DNA of 64,000 nt, taken from contig JAATWA010000002.1 in NCBI GenBank assembly GCA_013361095.1, positions 175,715 through 239,714 on the forward strand, given 5' to 3'. Within the stretch, counting starts at the first letter, position 1; the number at the start of each line of letters is the position of its first letter. The notes beneath the pieces are model-generated. The model saw nothing but the letters and a program-made list of their open reading frames with translations, had not been told where the DNA came from and did not search any database. This document shows, piece after piece, positions 19,561 through 29,163 of the stretch. The DNA is from Pseudanabaena biceps (GTDB taxonomy: Bacteria; Cyanobacteriota; Cyanobacteriia; Pseudanabaenales; Pseudanabaenaceae). A program made the position numbers and the translations under genes.

Positions 19561-19740
19561 TTAATTATATATGCGTTGACAGTGTGGGCAATCATGTAAA
19601 GAAGGAATGCGATCGATTGATACGATTTGATATCCACAGGATTTACAGGGAGTGTTGCAAGATACCAATTTCGATTTAGGAATCATGAGGATAATGTTAA
19701 ACATGACACCTAAGGCAATTAAGGAGATTGCAGTAATCAT
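19561..19740 (-). CDS. Small membrane-anchored zinc-ribbon protein
   Basis: About 59 residues from ATG 19740. It has one N-terminal membrane helix (ITAISLIALGVMFNIILMI) and then a C-PCKSCG ... CPHCQ pattern, the two CxxC knuckles of a zinc ribbon. It ends 3 bp from the convergent transporter stop. It is small but has sensible architecture. No family named. Confidence 0.45.
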   Translation of the reverse strand: MITAISLIALGVMFNIILMIPKSKLVSCNTPCKSCGYQIVSIDRIPSLHDCPHCQRIYN

Positions 19741-19861
19741 AAAGTTTAGAAAAATGGTGTTGCATAATAATACCAAAATACCCGCTTGAACGTAAGGTCA
19801 ATAAACCCGATAAAATCATAAAAGACGGTACGAATTAGTCGAGTTTTAGTGCATTTAGAGA

Positions 19862-19968
19862 ATTAAGTAGTAACGTTAAGTTAATGGATTGTGTCACGGG
19901 AACCACTTATCTTCAGAAGCGAACTTGAAACTTTAGCTTCATTCGGCTCCTCAATGATTTGACCTTAT
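19862..19968 (-). mobile_element. Remnant of group II intron 3' end
   Basis: On the minus strand this 107 bp piece matches the last part of the group II intron at 56126-58518. It has the domain V pair GAGCCG ... CGGTTC-like text, domain VI and the terminal CTTAAT. Identity is highest over domain V and breaks sharply after GACCTT. No reverse transcriptase and no 5' end are nearby, so it is a truncated copy. Confidence 0.8.
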
Positions 19969-19970
19969 CT

Positions 19971-19994
19971 TAAAACTGTATTACTACAGTTTTA
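19971..19994. terminator. Hairpin next to intron remnant
   Basis: TAAAACTGTA and its exact complement are separated by TTAC. It is AT-rich, stands directly at the broken edge of the intron remnant, and is followed by about 60 bp with no gene before the NmrA stop. Confidence 0.45.
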
Positions 19995-20054
19995 CATGAA
20001 TCTATGGTAATGATGAAACCCCTATCCACCACTAGCTTTTATTTCCCAACAGGT

Positions 20055-20969
20055 TTAATGTGAATCATGGTCTGTGGCAGCGATCGCAACAGCAAACTCT
20101 TTTGCAAAATCTGTCAGTTTCACTTTACCCATGACCGTTGGTTTATTTCGGTAATAATCTTCTGCTAATAAACCGCTATGAAGACTGGCATACATCTCAA
20201 CTAAACCCGCAGCAATTTGTGGATTCATCCCAGCGGCTTCTAGACCACTCAGCATTTGTTCATTGGTAATAATTATCCATTTCAGATCGGGCTTCCCAAT
20301 TGCCACACCTAGAATGCTTGCAGTTTCGTTACCTGTAAGTTCCTCACTTGCAACGTACCGCACTTTTCTACCCGCAAACGGTGTAACAATTTCTTCAGCG
20401 ATCACATCAGCAATATCTGTAGGAGAAACCCAAGGTATTTTGTGATCTGCACCATAGTTAGCGGCGATAAAGCCCTCTGCTTTTATCATCTCCATATAAC
20501 CAAATAAATTGTAGTAGAAAGAAGTCGGTCGCAGATGCGTAATGGCTACGTCTGGCGATAGTTCGTTCAGAATCTTCTCTACATTGTGAGCACCAAGTAA
20601 AATTCCTGAGCCTTTATCTAAATGAGCACCAATGCTACTTAGGTTAACCACTCTCTGTATGCCCGATTGCTTGATAGCCTGTGCATAGTTACTGCCGAGT
20701 CTGCAATAGTAGGCGATTAGGTCAAGGTTCTGATCGAAATAGTTGTTTGGTGGAACCATACAATACACAACATCCGCACCTGTAAAAGTGGATACTAAGA
20801 AATCAACATCTTCCAAGGTTCCAATAGCGGCGATCGCACCCAAGGCTTCAATCTCTTTTTGTTTTTTTGGATTGCTGCTGATAACAGTAACCGTATGACC
20901 TTTCTCAACTAACTCCGTTGTCAATGGCTTGCTGATATTTCCTAACGAACCTGTTACTATCGCTTTCAT
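20055..20969 (-). CDS. NmrA-like NAD(P)-binding protein
   Basis: A 304-residue atypical short-chain dehydrogenase. The Rossmann motif is MKAIVTGSLGNISKPL, where the usual GxTGxxG is altered to GSLGNIS, followed by ISSNPKKQ for NADP binding and DVVYCMVPPNN. The NmrA-like fold continues to the end. Members act as redox sensors or as quinone or azo reductases. GAGAGGA precedes the ATG. It lies downstream of the aldo/keto reductase and SDR genes in the same direction, all facing the AraC regulator. Confidence 0.8.
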   Translation of the reverse strand: MKAIVTGSLGNISKPLTTELVEKGHTVTVISSNPKKQKEIEALGAIAAIGTLEDVDFLVSTFTGADVVYCMVPPNNYFDQNLDLIAYYCRLGSNYAQAIKQSGIQRVVNLSSIGAHLDKGSGILLGAHNVEKILNELSPDVAITHLRPTSFYYNLFGYMEMIKAEGFIAANYGADHKIPWVSPTDIADVIAEEIVTPFAGRKVRYVASEELTGNETASILGVAIGKPDLKWIIITNEQMLSGLEAAGMNPQIAAGLVEMYASLHSGLLAEDYYRNKPTVMGKVKLTDFAKEFAVAIAATDHDSH

Positions 20970-21107
20970 AAATAATCCTCTCTCATTTATTGTGTTGTGT
21001 TTAGTTTCTTGGAACGGCGTTGATTATGCTGCGCCCACAGCCTGAAAAATCACTCTATTTCTAGTTATTCCAATTAAGGGCAAATCTCCTTTTTTATGAA
21101 GTCGTTA

Positions 21108-22157
21108 TTACCAGCCTTGAACGTTCGTGCCGCCGAAGATACTGCGGCTTATCTCCTGAGTAAAAATGCTGTAAGGGAATCCTAGATCGATCGCACTACT
21201 TTCATTCAATGTCTGAAGTTGTTCTCCAGTGAGGCGAATTTCTAAGGAAGACAAGTTATCGTACAACTGCTCCAGCTTGCTGACTCCCAAGATTGGTGAG
21301 GTAATCCCATGTTGTGCCGAAACCCAAGCGAGGGCGACCTGCGCTAAGGGACGATCGATCTGCACCGCTACCATCCGCAGAGTATCGAGAACGCGCCAGT
21401 TGCGATCGGTAAACATCATATTCCCAAAAGGATTGGAGCCAATCAGCCGACCTTCACCGCTTGCCCCTGCGCCTTCGCGCTGATACTTACCCGTGAGGAA
21501 ACCTGCGGCAATCGGACTCCAAGCGCAAATACCAAGACCGCATTCACGAGCGGCGGGTAGATGTTCGCGCTCGATATTACGCTCGACTAGGGAATATGCC
21601 AGTTGCATGGCGATCGGATGGGAAAGATTGTTCACTGCCGCTAGGGTAGAGGCTTTGGCGGCATACCAAGCAGGAATGTCCGAGAAACCGAAGTAGCGAA
21701 TCTTGCCAGCGCTTACTAGGTCTCCAAGTGACTGCAATACCTCTTCGACTGGTGTGACCATATCCCAGACGTGCATCCAGTAGAGGTCGATATAGTCGGT
21801 ATTGAGACGACGCAGCGATCGATCCAGAGCACGGTGGATGTTCTTACGACCATTACCACCAGTATTTGGGTTGCCAGGTTCGCCGCAGTGAAAGCCGCAC
21901 TTGGTAGCCAGCACTAGTCGATCGCGCAAATTGTGATCGGCAATATAGCCACCAATTAGTTCTTCACTGCGACCGTTTGCATACACGTCGGCGGTATCGA
22001 TGAAGTTCCCACCCGCCTCGACGTAAGTGTGGAAGATGGATTCAGAAACCTCATCGGGCGAACCCCATCGCTGAGTGCCGAAAGTCATAGTGCCAAGGGC
22101 AAGTGGACTCACAATTAGTCCAGATCGACCGAGGGTACGGTAGGTATTGAGGCTCAT
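21108..22157 (-). CDS. Aldo/keto reductase
   Basis: An NADPH-dependent reductase of aldehydes and ketones, 349 residues. The tetrad is visible: D in NFIDTADVY, Y in the same motif, K in LVLATKCGF and H in IDLYWMHVWD. It matches the YajO/Tas-like group with GRSGLIVSPLALGTMTFG at the N-terminus. The last residues (ISRSIFGGTNVQGW) are usual for the group. Start supported by AGGAAAG. Likely in one transcript with the SDR gene 87 bp upstream. Confidence 0.9.
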   Translation of the reverse strand: MSLNTYRTLGRSGLIVSPLALGTMTFGTQRWGSPDEVSESIFHTYVEAGGNFIDTADVYANGRSEELIGGYIADHNLRDRLVLATKCGFHCGEPGNPNTGGNGRKNIHRALDRSLRRLNTDYIDLYWMHVWDMVTPVEEVLQSLGDLVSAGKIRYFGFSDIPAWYAAKASTLAAVNNLSHPIAMQLAYSLVERNIEREHLPAARECGLGICAWSPIAAGFLTGKYQREGAGASGEGRLIGSNPFGNMMFTDRNWRVLDTLRMVAVQIDRPLAQVALAWVSAQHGITSPILGVSKLEQLYDNLSSLEIRLTGEQLQTLNESSAIDLGFPYSIFTQEISRSIFGGTNVQGW

Positions 22158-22244
22158 TTAGATTCTTTCCTGACTCAAGTAAGATCGGTGGAAGTGGCAT
22201 AGCCTGTATCTTGGACAATCTTGAGATAGATTATCGCGATCACC

Positions 22245-22976
22245 TTAATATGGACTTGCTGTTGGTCTGACGATCATTTCGCTGATATCTACATCGTCAG
22301 GTTGGGAAATAGCAAACAGAATTGATCGTGCAATCGCTTCAGCAGGAATGCAGAGTTTGCGAAATTCTTGCATTCCTTTTCTAGCAGATTCATCGCTGAT
22401 GGTGTTGGCTAATTCAGATTCCGTAACTCCAGGGGAAATCACCGTCACCCGAATATCGCCACCAACTTCTTGTCTCAAGCCTTCAGAGATTGCGCCAACC
22501 GCAAATTTAGTCGCACAATAAACTGCAGCAGATGGAGACACATGATGTCCGCCAATCGAAGAAAGATTAATAATCTGACCACTTTTTTGAGCTTTCATGA
22601 CTGGTAGTACCGACGCAATGCCGTACAAAACGCCTTTGATGTTCACATCAATCATTCGATCCCATTCTTCCACCTTGAGTTGATCGAGAGTGGAAAGCGG
22701 CATCACTCCAGCATTATTAATCATGACATCGACTCGACCAAACTTATCTTTCGCAAGTTGTGCGATCGCTTCTAGTTGCTTTCGTTCTGTCACATCGAGC
22801 GCTTGATATTCAGCGATCCCACCTTCGGCATAGATTGCTTTAGCGATCGCTTCTAGGCGATTAATCCGACGCGCACCGAGAATCACTTTTGCGCCATTTT
22901 TGGCAAGCAATTTAGCAGTTGCTTCACCAATTCCGCTACTTGCCCCAGTGATAATTACAACTTTATCTTTGATCAT
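22245..22976 (-). CDS. SDR family oxidoreductase
   Basis: A classical short-chain dehydrogenase of 243 residues. TGASSGIGEA binds the cofactor, NNAGVMPLS is the NNAG motif, and the catalytic set is Ser in NLSSIGG, then Y-ATK (VYCATKFAV). The RR after ILGA favours NADP. AAAGGATAG stands before the ATG. It is the first gene of the minus-strand set and lies about 180 bp from the divergent AraC start, the usual layout for a regulator controlling its neighbour. Confidence 0.9.
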   Translation of the reverse strand: MIKDKVVIITGASSGIGEATAKLLAKNGAKVILGARRINRLEAIAKAIYAEGGIAEYQALDVTERKQLEAIAQLAKDKFGRVDVMINNAGVMPLSTLDQLKVEEWDRMIDVNIKGVLYGIASVLPVMKAQKSGQIINLSSIGGHHVSPSAAVYCATKFAVGAISEGLRQEVGGDIRVTVISPGVTESELANTISDESARKGMQEFRKLCIPAEAIARSILFAISQPDDVDISEMIVRPTASPY

Positions 22977-23153
22977 AACTCTATCCTTTTGCGGGTTTGT
23001 TTGGATGTCCTTACGATATGAGTAATGCCCAAAATTTTAAATACATAGAACTCGCCCTTTATTGCCTAATCCTCCAACTGAATATTCTACGAATAAAGAT
23101 GAATGTTTTATAATGCTTATGAGAGCATGATTAAGTTTAGTTTAGAAAGCATT

Positions 23154-24053
23154 ATGGCGATCCTAATTCAATGTCAAGAACTGGCGATATTAGTGAACCA
23201 TCTCACTGACGGAAAAGGAGATGGCTTTCATAAAACTGCGATCCCAGAACTAGAATTTCAGCGAGTAACATCGTCTCCTTCATTACTCTGTGGAGTTGCC
23301 GAGCCAATTTTTGCCATTCTGCTTCAGGGCAAAAAAGAAGCTTTGCTGGGGGAAGAAACCTATCATTATGGTGCGGGTCAATACCTTGTGGTTTCGGTTG
23401 ATTTGCCAATAAGTGCATTTGTGGTAGAGGCGACTCCAGAAAAGCCCTATTTAGGATTTAAGCTAAATTTAGATCCACTCCAGCTTTGCGATATTATTAC
23501 TTCCCAAACCAGTCTAAATACAAGCAAAAAAGATAAATCGGTAAGAGGCTTGTTTGTGAGTACTGGTGATGCTCCACTACTCGACTGTTCGCTGCGATTG
23601 ACAAAGCTTTTGGATACGCCCCAAGATATTCCCATGTTGGCTCCGATGATTATCCGCGAAATCTATTATCGGCTTTTGATGGGCGTACAAGGCGAGTCTG
23701 TGCGCCATATTGCTACGTCGGGTAGCAATATGCAGCGCATCGCTGAAGTTATCCAATTGCTTAAGACTGATTTTGCTCAACCGATGCGAGTTGAGAATCT
23801 TGCCGATCAGGTCAGTATGTCTCCTTCGTCTTTCCATTATCATTTCAAAGAAGTGACATCCATGAGTCCCCTTCAATATCAAAAGCAACTAAGACTATTG
23901 GAAGCACGTCGCCTTATGCTTGGCGAAAACTCTGATGCGGCAAATGCTGCTTATCAAGTAGGTTACGAGAGTCCATCACAATTTAGCCGCGAGTATTCTC
24001 GTATGTTCGGTGCGCCACCAATAAAGGATATTGAACGTTTGCGAAATGTTTGA
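23154..24053 (+). CDS. AraC family transcriptional regulator
   Basis: The N-terminal sensor is of the AraC_N type (HKTAIPELEFQRV, IFAILLQGKKEALLGEE, YHYGAGQYLVVSVDLP). The C-terminus has the double helix-turn-helix: MRVENLADQVSMSPSSFHYH and AANAAYQVGYESPSQFSREY. ATG 23154 is chosen because relatives begin about 20 residues before HKTAIP; an upstream in-frame ATG at 23103 would add 17 residues. Relatives respond to reactive aldehydes and control nearby reductases, so it probably controls the divergent SDR, aldo/keto reductase and NmrA genes (inference). Confidence 0.85.
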   Translation: MAILIQCQELAILVNHLTDGKGDGFHKTAIPELEFQRVTSSPSLLCGVAEPIFAILLQGKKEALLGEETYHYGAGQYLVVSVDLPISAFVVEATPEKPYLGFKLNLDPLQLCDIITSQTSLNTSKKDKSVRGLFVSTGDAPLLDCSLRLTKLLDTPQDIPMLAPMIIREIYYRLLMGVQGESVRHIATSGSNMQRIAEVIQLLKTDFAQPMRVENLADQVSMSPSSFHYHFKEVTSMSPLQYQKQLRLLEARRLMLGENSDAANAAYQVGYESPSQFSREYSRMFGAPPIKDIERLRNV

Positions 24054-24220
24054 GCGAATTTTCTTACTGTGAAGTTATTTGCGATCGCCGCTCGTTGCAA
24101 AGGTAAAATTCCTTGAAACATTCGTGAATGGAGTTTAACTTTTGGCTGTGCTTTATTCGCGATCTCTTTTTTCATGTATTGTTTGTCATTGTCCTCTATC
24201 CAATTTAGCCCTTGATTGCC

Positions 24221-24364
24221 TTAATCTGCACTGCTTGCTGCAACTGCATCAACTAACTGTTGATAATCGCGATCGTTTTGGTCGGCATAGGCAACCGCAA
24301 AATTAGCAATAGCGCGATCAAATGTGTTGCTTTGACCGAGATAGGGATAGCTACAGGATATGTG
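24221..24364 (-). pseudogene. DUF2252 protein, C-terminal remnant
   Basis: On the minus strand 47 codons before a stop read YLGQSNTFDRAIANFAVAYA then DQNDRDYQQL, the well-conserved C-terminus of DUF2252 proteins. The group II intron begins at the very next base. A few codons may continue beyond the intron at 26685-26704 before an IS256 end. The rest of this normally 400-residue gene is missing. Confidence 0.7.
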
Positions 24365-26684
24365 GTGCGGTTCGTTTCTGAGAAACTAGTCCGAAAGGGA
24401 GAGGGGATCAGAGCCTTTACACCGCCTTGGGTTAAACACCCATAAAGAAAGTAGAGGTAACTTCAGATTAGTGTGAGTGCGTCAAAATTAAGTAGACAAG
24501 TCTCACCCACTAGGAATGGTGTGAAGCCAAATCTTCCCACATAGACAGAGAATAAACTCTGAAAGTGAAGCTGGGAAAAGGACGAGGAAAACAAACCTGA
24601 GATGGGGATAACTCGTATAGGTAGGTAGTCAAGGTTAAACATCAGTTGAACTCTCGGAAAAAGCGTCTGACCTGTACCACTCAAAATCAAGAGAGGATAA
24701 CGACACAAGATAGCCTGTCAAAAGGCGACAATACCCGCTTCATTCTCATGTAAATAGGAGCAATTCTGGGAAATCGTGGGCGAAGTGAGAGAACCTAAAA
24801 CTACAAAACAACTAACCTGAGGAACGAATAAAACGGCTCTTTAACCTTCAGTTATAGGAATCAAAACCTAAGACTGTGAACTCCTTAAATAAGAGTTAGC
24901 AGGTAGAGTTGGTAAGATGTACTCGAAAATCCAACAGGTGAGGACTGTTAGACAACTGGGTACGGTTTGCACTGTTAATATTTATTCAGGCGTAGAGAAT
25001 GTTATGACAACGGAGTTAAATCTAGTTGATAAATGGAAATCGATACCGTGGCGCAAGTTGCGGAAAATTGTATTTCGCCTACAAGTGAGAATATTTAAGG
25101 CTCAAAAGAACGGAAATACACGCCTAGTGCGTAAGCTTCAGAAACTTTTACTAAGCTCTAAAGCAGCAAAGCTGCTTGCCATTCGGCAAGTGACGCAGCT
25201 AAACACTGGAAAGAAAACCGCAGGGGTAGATGGTAAGAAAACCCTTACAACACCTCAAAGATTAGCATTGTATGAGTTACTAATCAAGAACTGGAAGCAA
25301 TGGAAACATCAACCGCTAAAACGGGTGTATATTCCAAAAGCAGATGGCAATAAAAGAGGGTTAGGGATTCCAACCATTAGCGATAGAGCATATCAATGTT
25401 TTCTTAAATATGCCTTAGAACCAGCAGCAGAAGCTGGGTTTAATGAATTCTCATACGGGTTCAGACCTGGCAGAAGCTGCCATGATATCCAGAAACAATT
25501 ATTCTTTAACTTGAACAGTGGCAAAGCTAATGGGATAAGTAAACGAATACTCGAATTGGATATTGAGCAATGTTTCGACAAGATTGATCATAAATTCTTA
25601 ATGCAATCTGTCCAACTACCAAAGGCAGCAAAACTAGGGCTATTTCGAGCAATAAAAGCTGGCGTGCGAGGAGAATACTTCTCTTCAGAGTCGGGTACAC
25701 CTCAGGGTGGAACAATAAGTCCATTACTAGCTAATATAGTTCTTCATGGACTAGAAAATGTTGGTCATGAGCTAAGGTATAAAAAGCTCAGAGGCGGTAA
25801 GTACATAGACACAATCAAAGGATTTCGCTATGCGGATGATGTTGTGTTTATTCTCAAGCTAGGAGATAGTCCAGAACTCCTAAGAAAACATATTGATGCC
25901 TTCTTGAAGACAAGAGGATTAAAAGTAAAAGAAGCAAAAACTAAAGTTGTCAATAGTACAGATGGTTTCGATTTTCTTGGGTGGAACTTCATCGTCAAAC
26001 CCAATGGTAAATTCATTTCAACACCAAGTCAGAAATCTACTCTTAGTATCAAGACCAAGGTTAAAGAAGTGATGAAAGATAGTCGATACACTCTAGAGCA
26101 AAGAATCGATAAATGCGGTGCTAAGGTTCGAGGGTGGAGAAACTACCATAGATTCTGTAATATGAGTCAACATGACTTGTGGGCAACAGCTTACTGGACA
26201 TGGAAATTCATCCGTAAACAGGGAAGATTCGACCGTAACCAAACTAATAAGGTTATTCATAGAGCATTCCCATCCGTTAAATGGTCAGCTTGCAGATTTG
26301 TCAACGTCAGAGGCGATAAATCTCCTTATGATGGCGACTTTCTATACTGGGCAAAGCGAGAAAATGCTAACTACGATGGGATAACGGCACAATTTCTCAA
26401 GAAACAGAATTATCAATGTACACATTGCAACTTATCGTTCATATCTGTTGATATTGCTGAACTACACCATATTGATGGCAACCATGAAAATTGGAAATCA
26501 TCGAATCTGGAAGTTCTGCATCGAGAATGTCATCAGCACCAGACCAGCCATGGTCGAGTGAGAGTCCGAACGGCGGATTAGCTCCGACCTAGTAGGTGTC
26601 AGACTAGGAGCCGTGTGCAATGAAAGTTGCACGCACGGTTCTGAAGGAGAGGTGTCCTCAAGTAATTGAGGCATCGACTCTAAT
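24365..26684 (+). mobile_element. Group II intron 1 with reverse transcriptase
   Basis: Begins GTGCGG (5' consensus GTGYG) inside the DUF2252 remnant, antisense to it. The first 550 bp are non-coding ribozyme domains. The reverse transcriptase lies in domain IV. Domain V is at 26608-26642, GAGCCGTG ... CGCACGGTTC, followed by domain VI with a bulged A and an end in CTCTAAT. The 3' boundary is good to a few bases. The RNA core and protein both look complete, so it may still splice. Confidence 0.85.
24917..26581 (+). CDS. ltrA: Group II intron reverse transcriptase/maturase with HNH
   Basis: A 554-residue protein that helps intron splicing and mobility. The RT domain has the catalytic YADD in GFRYADDVVFIL near residue 305, and SPLLANIVLHGL just before it. 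A maturase X domain follows, then a C-terminal HNH endonuclease (CTHCNLSF, LHHIDGNH, VLHRECHQ). The first 29 residues may not be translated; ATG 25004 begins nearer the usual N-terminus. No frame break is seen, unlike the second intron in the window. Confidence 0.92.
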   Translation: MYSKIQQVRTVRQLGTVCTVNIYSGVENVMTTELNLVDKWKSIPWRKLRKIVFRLQVRIFKAQKNGNTRLVRKLQKLLLSSKAAKLLAIRQVTQLNTGKKTAGVDGKKTLTTPQRLALYELLIKNWKQWKHQPLKRVYIPKADGNKRGLGIPTISDRAYQCFLKYALEPAAEAGFNEFSYGFRPGRSCHDIQKQLFFNLNSGKANGISKRILELDIEQCFDKIDHKFLMQSVQLPKAAKLGLFRAIKAGVRGEYFSSESGTPQGGTISPLLANIVLHGLENVGHELRYKKLRGGKYIDTIKGFRYADDVVFILKLGDSPELLRKHIDAFLKTRGLKVKEAKTKVVNSTDGFDFLGWNFIVKPNGKFISTPSQKSTLSIKTKVKEVMKDSRYTLEQRIDKCGAKVRGWRNYHRFCNMSQHDLWATAYWTWKFIRKQGRFDRNQTNKVIHRAFPSVKWSACRFVNVRGDKSPYDGDFLYWAKRENANYDGITAQFLKKQNYQCTHCNLSFISVDIAELHHIDGNHENWKSSNLEVLHRECHQHQTSHGRVRVRTAD

Positions 26685-26704
26685 TAAAAACCTGCAAGAT
26701 CGGT

Positions 26705-26852
26705 GAGACTGTCAAGTAAAATGTGTAAAGTTGTAGAAGCTAGACATGGAGACGATCCTCAAAGAGGATCGCAAAGCGATTCAGGGCAGGTTTCCAATCG
26801 CGAATGGGCATCGTCCACTTCTTCGAGATATTCCGTATCGCCAAATAGACTA
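26705..26852 (-). mobile_element. IS256-family remnant, transposase C-terminus
   Basis: GAGACTGTCAAGTAAAATGT at 26705 looks like an IS256-family terminal repeat. On the minus strand VYLAIRNISKKWTMPIRDW, then KPALNRFAILFEDR, ends at a stop at 26740-26742. This is the familiar C-terminus of Mutator-type transposases. It is cut by the IS630 copy at the TA at 26851. The DNA on the far side of that copy does not continue the IS256 protein in an obvious way. Confidence 0.7.
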
Positions 26853-28146
26853 GTACAAGGCGGCTAAAGTGAAGAAACATACTTTTAGACGGCTAAAGCC
26901 TTACCTTTATAAGTCCATTTAAAAGGCTTAGCCATAGTACGGTTGAAGTAGTCAATAAATAAGATAATGCGAGACTTCAAATCGGCTTGAGAGATAAAGT
27001 TACCGCGTCTGAGTAACTTACGCATCAAGATTCCAAACCAAATCTCAATCTGATTAAGCCAAGAACAATGCTTGGGAGTAAAATAAAAAACAATACGATG
27101 ATTTTTATCGGTTAAGAAATCAGTCCTTGTCTGCATGGACTTGAGGATGCCGCACTTACCTTTGACACCTAAATCAATCTCCAATCTTTCGACTTGTGCA
27201 ACATAGCGAACGAGGGATTCCGATTGATGAGTGTTGAGACAATCCATAACTAAATGCCATTTGTTAGCATCAGGATTAGTGGCTATAGTTTGTTGGACAT
27301 GAGTAAGATAGGCAACTTCAGTACGTGTATCGCCCACAGAAGCCTTGATGACTAAACCCGTGGCGACATCAAAACTGGCGATTAAGGTTTGAGTACCATG
27401 TCGAATATATTCAAACTCGCGACGGTGAATCTTACTAGGTTCTAAGGGCTTATCAGGATATTTGCGCTCAAGGGCTTGGATACCCGTCATTTCATCAAGA
27501 CTAATAGTTTGTTCACCTAAGGCAGCTCGCTCTATTGCATTTAAGTAATTGTCAGTAATGGCTGTTACTTTTTGTTCAAACAATGGGTCAGGCGCTGGAT
27601 TCAGTCAGTAACCTGATTGATGCGGTTTGATATCTGCTTCGGCAAGTAAGCGTCCAACGTGCCTCGGTGATATCGTGGTCACAATCCCGCGTTGAATCAT
27701 TTCATCGGCGAGTTCGCGACTTGTCCATTGGCTGATTGGGCGACCACTCTCCTCTGGACTTTCACAGGCGATTGCAAATAAGTGCATGATTTGCTCAAGC
27801 TCGAATGTCGGTGGTGTACCCGAACGCTCGGCATCTTTCAAACAATCCAACACGCCTATGTCTTTTTCCCGTCCCCACACCCATCGGTCTCGCCACAATC
27901 GGGCACTTTTGCGGCTGATATCTAATTCCCGCGCTATCATTGCTTGACTGTATCCTTGAGAGGCTAAAACAACAATCTTTGCTCGTTGGGCTATTTGCTG
28001 CGGTGTACTGTGTCGATTGATTATCTGTTCCAATTCTTCTTGTTCCAACTCTTCTAAATGCAATGCTTTTGCAGATCCCGTAAACACTAATTTTTGACCG
28101 TTATTTCATTTCTTCTTATAGTATCTTCACTTTAGCCGCCTTGTAC
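26853..28146 (-). mobile_element. IS630-type element A, copy 2 (1294 bp)
   Basis: Same length and same ends as the copy at 4697-5990, and the encoded peptides are identical to it. TA flanks both sides (26851-26852, 28147-28148). The left flank is the IS256 remnant; the right flank is unidentified DNA, so a deletion next to the element is possible. Confidence 0.93.
26885..28087 (-). pseudogene. IS630-type transposase A with in-frame TGA, copy 2
   Basis: Same 401-codon frame as in copy 1, with the same TGA (27605-27607) in place of a Trp codon. The HTH half and DDE half are identical in protein sequence to the other copy. The shared stop means it was present before the two copies separated. 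Confidence 0.88.
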
Positions 28147-28148
28147 TA

Positions 28149-28365
28149 GGGCTTGGCAGAGCAAGCTGGCTCGACAGGTTCCTTTGATGACACCCTGCCA
28201 TTCAGGTACGGCGGCGCGATATTGAAATGGGCGATTCGGTTCGGCTTGCAGTAGCACATCACGTTAAAAGTTGTTTTGAATTTGAAAAATATCTTAGCAC
28301 CTTAGCATTGAGGTATTTTATTAATAAAGCTTAACCTCAAATTTATAGTGAATTAAAAAATATTT
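28149..28365. other. Short gap with possible gene scrap
   Basis: On the minus strand of the first 115 bp one frame stays open (LLQAEPNRPFQYRAAVPEWQ ...) up to the IS630 edge. It may be the end of a gene cut by the element, but no family is recognised. The rest is AT-rich upstream DNA of the HNH gene. Confidence 0.3.
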
Positions 28366-29163
28366 ATGCGCTGTATTTTCTGTAAGTGTAGTTCTTCCTC
28401 ATCTACTTCAAAAGAACATATTATTCCTGAATCATTTGGTAATACTCAACATACACTTCCTCCCGGAGTTGTATGTGATAAATGCAATAATTATATTGCT
28501 CGCAAGGTAGAAAAACCTTTACTAGATTCCCCCTACTTTAGAGAACAGCGTTTTAAAATGTCTGTCCCAAGCAAAAGAAATAAAATTCCAAAAATTAGTG
28601 GTTTGCATCTCCAATCACGTACATTGCTCGAATTAATTAAACATCAAAATGAAAATATTATAGATATAGTTCCTGCGGAAGGTGAAGATGAATCACAGTT
28701 AGTTAAATTCCTCGAAGAGAATAAAAAAGGAACTCTTATAATTCCTATTTCCCCTCCACCTAATGATTACATTATTTCGCGATTTGTAGCAAAAATTGGA
28801 CTTGAAGTATTGGCATCCCGCTTTATTACAGCAGGTGGATTAGATGAACTTATAGACAAACCAGAATTAGATGATCTTCGATCGTATGTTCGGCATGGAA
28901 ATCCCAGAAAAACTTGGCCATATTCCTATCGCTCAATCTATGCTCCAGATTCACTGTTCACTGAAAAAGATGACATATTTGAAGTGTTACATGAATATGA
29001 TATTTTGGTAACTAAAGACGATGAATATTATATTGTTGTTGCTATATTTGGCATAGAGTATGCATTAAACCTTGGTGGACGTGAGATAGATGGATATTAT
29101 GATTGGCTATCTAACCATAATTACCAAAGTCCACTTTACTTTGGTAAAAACTCTCGATCATAG
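28366..29163 (+). CDS. HNH endonuclease-like protein
   Basis: A 265-residue protein. The N-terminus CIFCKCSSSSSTSKEHIIPE followed by SFGN and CDKCNNYIA is an HNH zinc-type module: two CxxC knuckles around an EHIIPESFG core. The remaining 200 residues have no recognised domain. The gene is clearly more AT-rich than its neighbours and almost lacks HIP1 sites, a sign of recent arrival. Such proteins are often defence or mobile-element nucleases, but no partner gene stands beside it. Confidence 0.7.
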   Translation: MRCIFCKCSSSSSTSKEHIIPESFGNTQHTLPPGVVCDKCNNYIARKVEKPLLDSPYFREQRFKMSVPSKRNKIPKISGLHLQSRTLLELIKHQNENIIDIVPAEGEDESQLVKFLEENKKGTLIIPISPPPNDYIISRFVAKIGLEVLASRFITAGGLDELIDKPELDDLRSYVRHGNPRKTWPYSYRSIYAPDSLFTEKDDIFEVLHEYDILVTKDDEYYIVVAIFGIEYALNLGGREIDGYYDWLSNHNYQSPLYFGKNSRS

